NCBI GenBank assembly: GCA_002409785.1
Contig: DHOX01000040.1
Coordinates: 1-10,545 of the forward strand
DNA length: 10,545 nucleotides
Direction of reading: 5' to 3'
Origin: Prevotella sp. UBA5379
GTDB taxonomy: Bacteria; Bacteroidota; Bacteroidia; Bacteroidales; Bacteroidaceae
The translations under genes were made by a program, and so were the position numbers. The notes beneath the pieces were generated by a model that was not told the DNA's origin, searched no databases, and saw only the letters and a program-made list of their open reading frames with translations. This document shows positions 7,087 through 10,545 of the stretch, one piece after another; position 1 is the stretch's first letter, and each line of letters starts with the position of its first letter.

Positions 7087-7749
7087 TTATTTCTCCGTCT
7101 CTTTCTCCTGTTTCTTTCCCTCAGTGCTTCCTTCCTGCTCCGCGCTGTTGGTCTGGGGATGGTATCGCTGCGCTGCTTGTGTAAACTCTTTCTTGCACCG
7201 TGCTGCCTTGATGGAATTGGTACATTCTACGACTCCGTAGAGTATCATGCACCATCCAATGACTACTAATGGAGCTGCGGCAATTGCTGAAGGCTTGATC
7301 AGGGCGATAAGACCGACCAGGAGGATAATGGAGGGGAATATCCAGAAGGCGGCTCCCACCTTGGCAAATTTCTTTACCATGGCAAGATTGATAAACTGGT
7401 TGATGGCTCCAAGGATCAGTATGAGTGCGAAGATAAGCGTAAGGGCGGTGATGAAATTGTTCGGGATGAGGGCCAGGATAATACCTAATATAATGCTTCC
7501 TATTCCTACGATCGGAAAGGCGGGTTTCTGACCCGTCAGTTGTTTGCCATTGGCATCATAGATGATGGCATCTGAGGCGTGTTTCCGGGTACTATAATAG
7601 GTGGCGATGGAGATGACTCCCGAGATCAGGAATAGTGCCCCGATGATCATCGTCATCCACGTGACGGTCTTGTTGCGGAACCTGACTAATAAAATGCCGA
7701 CGATAATGGCTGTGATAGCCCTGAAAAAATGACTCTGTAATACTTTCAT
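7087..7749 (-). CDS. DUF308/HdeD-like six-helix membrane protein
   Basis: The 220-residue product has about six hydrophobic segments (roughly 10-23, 31-51, 78-95, 97-118, 133-151, 155-175) arranged as helical pairs. Repeated Gly-rich turns such as TMIIGALFLISGV, VGIGSIILGIILAL and LVVIGWCMILYGV are typical of DUF308 (HdeD-like) proteins. A charged cytoplasmic-type tail (about 183-220) rich in Lys, Glu and Gln follows. HdeD of E. coli is linked to acid resistance at high cell density, but most DUF308 proteins, including Bacteroidales ones, have no proven role. It is a lone gene convergent with udk and divergent from the histidine-phosphatase gene. Its leader is about 70 bases from a perfect -7 box and contains a short inverted repeat (GTCAG 7773-7777 with CTGAC 7784-7788). 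Confidence 0.85.
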   Translation of the reverse strand: MKVLQSHFFRAITAIIVGILLVRFRNKTVTWMTMIIGALFLISGVISIATYYSTRKHASDAIIYDANGKQLTGQKPAFPIVGIGSIILGIILALIPNNFITALTLIFALILILGAINQFINLAMVKKFAKVGAAFWIFPSIILLVGLIALIKPSAIAAAPLVVIGWCMILYGVVECTNSIKAARCKKEFTQAAQRYHPQTNSAEQEGSTEGKKQEKETEK

Positions 7750-7828
7750 GAATGATCTGTATTGATATACCTGTCAGAAGTTGCTGACTTGCTTCTATGA
7801 AATGAGGTATTTGTATTCTTATTTCTTG

Positions 7829-7836
7829 CAAATTTA
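7829..7836 (-). promoter_or_regulatory. -7 box for the DUF308 gene
   Basis: The minus strand reads TAAATTTG followed by C, a perfect TAnnTTTG match. It is 80 bases before the DUF308 ATG. No convincing -33 TTG is seen. It faces away from the plus-strand box at 7880-7887. Confidence 0.55.
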
Positions 7837-7879
7837 CGAAAAATCTTTGTCCTTTGTCCTTTCTTTCTCTCTTTTTTAG

Positions 7880-7887
7880 TAATTTTG
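7880..7887 (+). promoter_or_regulatory. -7 box for the histidine-phosphatase gene
   Basis: TAATTTTG followed by C matches TAnnTTTG perfectly. Transcription would begin near 7894, only about 12 bases before the ATG at 7906, so the leader is very short and lacks a Shine-Dalgarno. Two TTTGTCC copies lie upstream (7846-7859); the nearer TTG is 23 bases from the box, longer than the usual spacing of about 19. Confidence 0.6.
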
Positions 7888-7905
7888 CACGCAAATTTAA
7901 ACAAA

Positions 7906-8415
7906 ATGACAACATTATATTTGGTACGACACGGTGAAACGATAGCTAACGCTGCAAAAATCCTTCAGGGACAGCGCCAGGGACAATTGAATGAGATGGG
8001 GATTAAACAGGCGGAACAAACTCGTGACCAACTGTCGAAGAAACCGATAGATGTGTTTGTCTCAAGTGATCTGAAACGTGCCATGGATACGTGTAAAATC
8101 ATCGCAGCACCTCATGGCGTAACGGATATTGTTACGACTCCTCTTCTTCGTGAACGCGATTGGGGGAGTTTCACGGACAAGTTTATCCCTAACCTGGAGG
8201 GCGTCAAGTGGCCCGAAGATGTGGAATCTCTGGATAGCCTGAAATCCCGGGCTCGTGCTTTCCTGAATTGGCTGAAGGTGACTTACCCGGACCGGACGAT
8301 TTTAGCCGTAGGACATGGCATCATCAACAAGGCCATACAAAGTGTTTACTATAAAAAACCGATGAATGAGATTGCCAAAATGGGCAATGCTGAAGTGAGA
8401 GTCTTCAAACTTTGA
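7906..8415 (+). CDS. Histidine phosphatase family protein
   Basis: The ATG at 7906 gives 169 residues starting directly with the core strand: TLYLVRHGET, with the nucleophilic His at residue 9 in the RHG motif (8-10). Other catalytic residues of the branch-1 (phosphoglycerate-mutase-like) fold follow: SSDLKRAM with Arg58, ERDWG with the acid Glu83, and VGHG with the second His at 137. An in-frame TTG at 7885 overlaps the -7 box and would lie before the transcript start, so it is rejected. The protein is shorter than glycolytic phosphoglycerate mutases and probably is a phosphatase on a small phosphorylated metabolite; in Bacteroidetes such genes are often labelled alpha-ribazole phosphatase or phosphoglycerate mutase without proof. 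No cobalamin genes are nearby to support the former. It appears to be transcribed alone. No clear plus-strand terminator is seen after it. Confidence 0.92.
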   Translation: MTTLYLVRHGETIANAAKILQGQRQGQLNEMGIKQAEQTRDQLSKKPIDVFVSSDLKRAMDTCKIIAAPHGVTDIVTTPLLRERDWGSFTDKFIPNLEGVKWPEDVESLDSLKSRARAFLNWLKVTYPDRTILAVGHGIINKAIQSVYYKKPMNEIAKMGNAEVRVFKL

Positions 8416-8479
8416 CCGCTCGGGTGCTGTGTAGCTCTGTAACGGCGAAGGCTCTTTTATAATAAAGGATCTTTCTCGT

Positions 8480-8518
8480 AAAAAAAACAGCGGGGCAACC
8501 TCACGGTCGCCTCGCTGC
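8480..8518 (-). terminator. Rho-independent terminator of the low-complexity secreted-protein gene
   Basis: Read on the minus strand, a 14-bp stem (GCAGCGAGGCGACC with GGTTGCCCCGCTGT) has one mismatch and a GTGA loop. It is followed by a run of eight T. It lies about 70 bases past the stop of the gene at 8591-9562 and in the right direction. The plus strand has no T-run after the stem, so it is not clearly bidirectional. Confidence 0.85.
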
Positions 8519-8590
8519 ACACTTATTATAACTCTATAATTTTTCCTGAAAACCTACATTTAATAATTCTGTTATTTTACCTGATTTTTA

Positions 8591-9562
8591 TTAGTGATGT
8601 CCGCCAAAAGCACCTCCGTTGGAAGATCCGCTGCTGTGGCCACCACCAAAACTTCCGTGTGAGCTTCCGCTTCCCCCTGCACTTCTTGTGCTCTCGTGTG
8701 AACTTCCAAAACTTCTGCCTCCGAAGGAGGAATGATTGGAAGAAGAGGAAGAGGTGTTTCCGCGTGAGCGGGAAGAGCCGAAGAAGGAATTACTGCTGGA
8801 ATTAGACCGGGGGGAAAAGGTCTGACTCGGGCTGCTGTTGCTTTCCCGGAAAGAGCGTCCACTTCCGAACATGCTGCCACTATTGTTTCTGACAGTCGTA
8901 CGTGTACTACTCTGTCTGCCGAACATTCCATTGTGATGGGTGCGGTTGCTCTGGTCTTGGTTCATTGAGCCGAAGGAGCCGTTGTCCTGGTATCCCGCAT
9001 TCCTGGTATTCATGTTCCCAAAGACCCGGCCTTGCCCATAGTCTCCCCGGTTGAACGCATCTCTCATACCCATCTCGTTTCTATTGTAGCTACGTCCTCC
9101 GAAATCGCGGCCGCGGTACCAACTCCTTCCTCCGTTGTCCCTCCAACTGTGTCCGCCACGATAATTGACGATAAACGTGGGAGATCCGAAGTAATAGTAG
9201 TTGCGGTGCGGGTAGCGGGCATAGATTCTGAAATGCCAGTAATCACCGTCCCAGTAAAGTGGGCGGTAGAAGTAGAGATCATTCAGGTAGTTATTGTATT
9301 GCCAGTCCAGCAGAATGTAGCTCAAATCCATATTCCGTTGTCTCCAATAAGAACCATACAGATCATCATAATTATCAATGCTCATCAGATAGTCCAGGTT
9401 GATCTCGTAAGCTGCCTCATACTGTTCGTCAGTCAGGTTTAGCTCATAGGCCATTTTATCCGTCAGGAAGAGAGCCTGGTCTTTGGCCTGGTCGTAGCTC
9501 ATGGCATTTATTGTGCCTGTGAAGGTGAAAAGTGCCACAAGGGCTATTATTAACTTTTTCAT
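8591..9562 (-). CDS. Secreted protein with aromatic middle and Ser/Gly/Phe-rich low-complexity tail
   Basis: I do not recognise a named family. The 323-residue product has a signal peptide (MKKLIIALVALFTFTGTINA, cut near residue 20) and no lipobox Cys. Residues about 23-60 form a helical, acidic segment containing LNLTDEQYEAAYEINLDYL, a LTDEQ style common in small exported Bacteroidetes proteins. Residues about 62-135 are very rich in Tyr, Trp and Asp/Arg (YWRQRN, YFYRPLYWDGDYWHF, RNYYYFGSP). From about 136 to the end the chain becomes Gly/Arg/Asn-rich, then Ser/Gly-rich, with recurring SFG and MFG motifs (196, 213, 231, 279, 284, 304) and a GGHH end. The tail has no Cys and should be disordered. 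It has its own promoter and terminator, so it is monocistronic. A cell-envelope, matrix or adhesion role is possible but unproven. Confidence 0.8.
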   Translation of the reverse strand: MKKLIIALVALFTFTGTINAMSYDQAKDQALFLTDKMAYELNLTDEQYEAAYEINLDYLMSIDNYDDLYGSYWRQRNMDLSYILLDWQYNNYLNDLYFYRPLYWDGDYWHFRIYARYPHRNYYYFGSPTFIVNYRGGHSWRDNGGRSWYRGRDFGGRSYNRNEMGMRDAFNRGDYGQGRVFGNMNTRNAGYQDNGSFGSMNQDQSNRTHHNGMFGRQSSTRTTVRNNSGSMFGSGRSFRESNSSPSQTFSPRSNSSSNSFFGSSRSRGNTSSSSSNHSSFGGRSFGSSHESTRSAGGSGSSHGSFGGGHSSGSSNGGAFGGHH

Positions 9563-9603
9563 AATCGTATGCTTTTAATGTTCCTTCTTTCTTCTTTCAA
9601 GGG

Positions 9604-9611
9604 CAAAGATA
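9604..9611 (-). promoter_or_regulatory. -7 box for the low-complexity secreted-protein gene
   Basis: The minus strand reads TATCTTTG followed by C, a perfect TAnnTTTG match, 41 bases before the ATG at 9562. The implied leader is about 35 bases. No clear -33 TTG is seen at about 19 bases. Confidence 0.6.
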
Positions 9612-9655
9612 CATGAAGAAAAGGACTTTAAGTAAGGCTTTTCCCTAAAGTAATG

Positions 9656-9687
9656 GGGGAAAATCCCTATTGTAAATGGGATTCCCC
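9656..9687. repeat. Inverted repeat upstream of a small ORF
   Basis: GGGGAAAATCCC (9656-9667) can pair with GGGATTCCCC (9678-9687): ten base pairs with a two-base AA bulge and a 10-base loop. No T-run follows on the plus strand, so it is not a standard terminator. It lies just before a strong AAAGGAGG (9692-9699) and could be an mRNA hairpin or a protein site. The rest of 9563-9875 holds the promoter at 9604-9611, a possible small ORF and the tmRNA promoter. Confidence 0.35.
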
Positions 9688-9715
9688 GAGTAAAGGAGGC
9701 TGGTCCGAATCTTGA

Positions 9716-9820
9716 ATGATGCATTTCGTGATGATCTTTTTCTTCTCTTTCTGGTTGGTTGGCGGTTATCTGCTTGCTCTTGGATCAGGAAAAATAGAGA
9801 AAAAAGTGGAAATAAGCTGA
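9716..9820 (+). CDS. Possible 34-residue single-helix membrane peptide
   Basis: This ORF encodes MMHFVMIFFFSFWLVGGYLL, then ALGSGKIEKKVEIS: one strong hydrophobic helix (about 3-23) followed by a basic/charged tail, the layout of small bacterial membrane proteins. A near-perfect Shine-Dalgarno AAAGGAGG lies upstream, rare in this phylum, but 16 bases from the first ATG, which is longer than ideal; ATG at 9719 and 9731 are alternatives. An in-frame TGA directly precedes the first ATG. An overlapping frame (TTG at 9712) is also open for about 40 codons, so chance is a real possibility. It ends 8 bases before the tmRNA -33 element. No promoter is evident for it. Confidence 0.28.
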   Translation: MMHFVMIFFFSFWLVGGYLLALGSGKIEKKVEIS

Positions 9821-9827
9821 AAATATT

Positions 9828-9857
9828 TTGCTAATTCAGTTTTTGGCCTTATATTTG
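9828..9857 (+). promoter_or_regulatory. tmRNA promoter
   Basis: TTG (9828-9830, within TTTTG) is followed by exactly 19 bases and then TATATTTG (9850-9857). Both elements and their spacing match the Bacteroidetes primary-sigma promoter (TTTG about 19 bases before TAnnTTTG). Transcription should start near 9864, about 12 bases before the mature tmRNA end. It is the best promoter in the window, as expected for an abundant stable RNA. Confidence 0.85.
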
Positions 9858-9875
9858 CACCGCTGTACTATCGCC

Positions 9876-10274
9876 GGGGGTGTTCTGGATTTGACGGCAA
9901 GTCGGGATGGTATGTAAGCATGCGGAGCCTCGTTGGCTAGCTCCTGAATCTGAGTGAACAAAAATTTAATTGGCGAAAACAATTACGCTCTCGCTGCCTA
10001 ATCGAAGTATAGTAGATTACTGGCTCAATCCCGTCACTAGGTGATGGGACGAGACATCGCTCAAGGGATGTTGTTCCGAATCTTCTTGGTCAAGCGGTGC
10101 AGGTAAATCGGAAATAGTCCGGGTAGTCCTCGATGCCAGGATGAAATTTTTAGAGGATAAGGCTGTAGTTGGTGGTCCAGGTCTTGCTACAGCACGAAAA
10201 TGGAGGCTGGAATAAGCATGTAGAAAGCGTATGGTTTCCTTGTTCGGACGCGGGTTCAAATCCCGCCACCTCCA
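9876..10274 (+). ncRNA. ssrA: tmRNA (transfer-messenger RNA)
   Basis: tmRNA rescues stalled ribosomes: charged with alanine and bound by SmpB, it enters the A site and adds a degradation tag. The 5' end GGGGGTG (9876-9882) pairs with CACCTCC (10267-10273) as a 7-bp acceptor stem. This includes the G-U pair at position 3 required by alanyl-tRNA synthetase. The T-arm is GCGGG-TTCAAAT-CCCGC, and the conserved TAAGCATG, ACGAGACATCGC and GCATGTAGAAAGC blocks are present. The discriminator A is at 10274. The following genomic bases are CAA, not CCA, so the CCA end must be added by the CCA-adding enzyme; from memory, related tmRNA genes encode CCA. Length is about 399 nt, normal for the group. The gene has its own promoter and terminator. 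The opposite-strand reading frame here is spurious. Confidence 0.97.
9973..10002 (+). other. tmRNA tag reading frame, (A)GENNYALAA
   Basis: The resume codon GGC at 9973 begins GENNYALAA, ending in TAA at 10000-10002. Alanine from the charged tmRNA comes first. The terminal ALAA is the usual signal for ClpXP-type proteolysis. This tag matches my memory of Porphyromonas/Parabacteroides-type tags rather than the GETNYALAA of B. fragilis, which supports the suggested lineage. Confidence 0.95.
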
Positions 10275-10287
10275 CAAGTGGGAGAAG

Positions 10288-10335
10288 AAACGGAGAAAAA
10301 TTCCTTATCAGAATATTTTCTCCGTTTTGTTTTTA
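10288..10335 (+). terminator. tmRNA terminator
   Basis: Perfect 12-bp arms AAACGGAGAAAA (10288-10299) and TTTTCTCCGTTT (10316-10327) enclose a 16-base loop and run into TTTTGTTTTT. It begins 14 bases after the mature tmRNA end. The A-rich left side means it could also work on the opposite strand for the gene entering from the right edge. Confidence 0.85.
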
Positions 10336-10472
10336 GCAGTATCTGATCTATTCTTTTCTTCCCCTTTTTACTTACCAATATACAAGATTTTATCATACAG
10401 GAATAATAGGTTACACTGTGATGCTGTTTGTATGGTTATTGGAAAATACAGAAATGACAACTGGTATGTTGA

Positions 10473-10545
10473 TTAAGTCTGTTTGCGTTTTAAGGCATTA
10501 AAGACCTCTTGCGTCTGATTCTTAACGGTAGATTCATTGTTGCGC
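10473..10545 (-). CDS. C-terminal end of an unidentified gene (rest outside window)
   Basis: A minus-strand frame is open from the right edge to a TAA at 10475-10473 and gives 23 residues, RNNESTVKNQTQEVFNALKR then KQT. The composition is that of a normal polar helical C-terminus. The stretch is too short to identify and another frame is also open here, so this is tentative. The interval 10336-10472 between the tmRNA terminator and this stop shows no other gene or clear signal; it is AT-rich. Confidence 0.4.
   Translation of the reverse strand, partial: RNNESTVKNQTQEVFNALKRKQT

Noticed and set aside
7885..7905. Upstream TTG start for the histidine phosphatase
   Set aside because: The TTG is part of the -7 box, so it lies before the expected transcript start; the ATG at 7906 begins directly at the core strand.
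8572..8931. Minus-strand alternative frame of 119 codons
   Set aside because: It is a frame-shifted reading of the low-complexity Ser/Gly coding DNA; repetitive codons keep other frames open.
10017..10277. Minus-strand open frame beginning MWRWRDLNPRP
   Set aside because: It is antisense to the tmRNA; this start is the well-known false protein produced by reading the T-arm and acceptor stem backwards.
10231..10476. Plus-strand open frame of 81 codons
   Set aside because: It starts within the tmRNA 3' part and runs through the terminator; the composition is not protein-like.

Overview
The window looks like chromosomal DNA of a gut-type Bacteroidales bacterium. The evidence is a TonB-dependent receptor next to a DUF5689-type lipoprotein, Bacteroidetes promoters of the TAnnTTTG (-7) type, AT-rich leaders with few Shine-Dalgarno sequences, and a tmRNA whose tag reads GENNYALAA. 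From memory that tag fits the Porphyromonas/Parabacteroides/Tannerella side better than Bacteroides fragilis (GETNYALAA). Parabacteroides is my best guess, but this is inference. I see no insertion sequence, phage gene, CRISPR array or rRNA.

Region 1 (1-4419, minus strand) is an outer-membrane gene set read right to left: an 856-residue TonB-dependent receptor, a DUF5689-type lipoprotein, and a lipoprotein with two tandem copies of a 112-residue OB-fold-like domain. The last gene runs off the left edge. No SusD-like partner lies between them.

Region 2 (4420-4702) is the divergent control region. It holds a likely receptor promoter, a perfect inverted repeat overlapping a plus-strand promoter candidate, and two of three exact copies of the 10-mer TTACGATATT. 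The third copy lies just before udk.

Region 3 (4703-7078, plus strand) is a close-packed set: a secreted endonuclease/exonuclease/phosphatase-family hydrolase, a uracil-DNA-glycosylase-superfamily protein and uridine kinase (udk). With region 1 this suggests uptake and processing of a nucleic-acid-like or phosphorylated substrate, followed by pyrimidine salvage. This is a hypothesis; the substrate is unknown.

Region 4 (7087-8415) holds a DUF308/HdeD-like membrane protein and a divergent histidine-phosphatase-family enzyme, each with its own -7 box.

Region 5 (8480-9611) holds a secreted protein with an aromatic middle and a Ser/Gly/Phe/Arg/Asn low-complexity tail, with its own promoter and a strong terminator.

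Region 6 (9612-10545) holds a possible 34-codon membrane-peptide ORF, a complete tmRNA gene with a near-ideal promoter and terminator but no encoded CCA, and the last codons of an unidentified minus-strand gene at the right edge.
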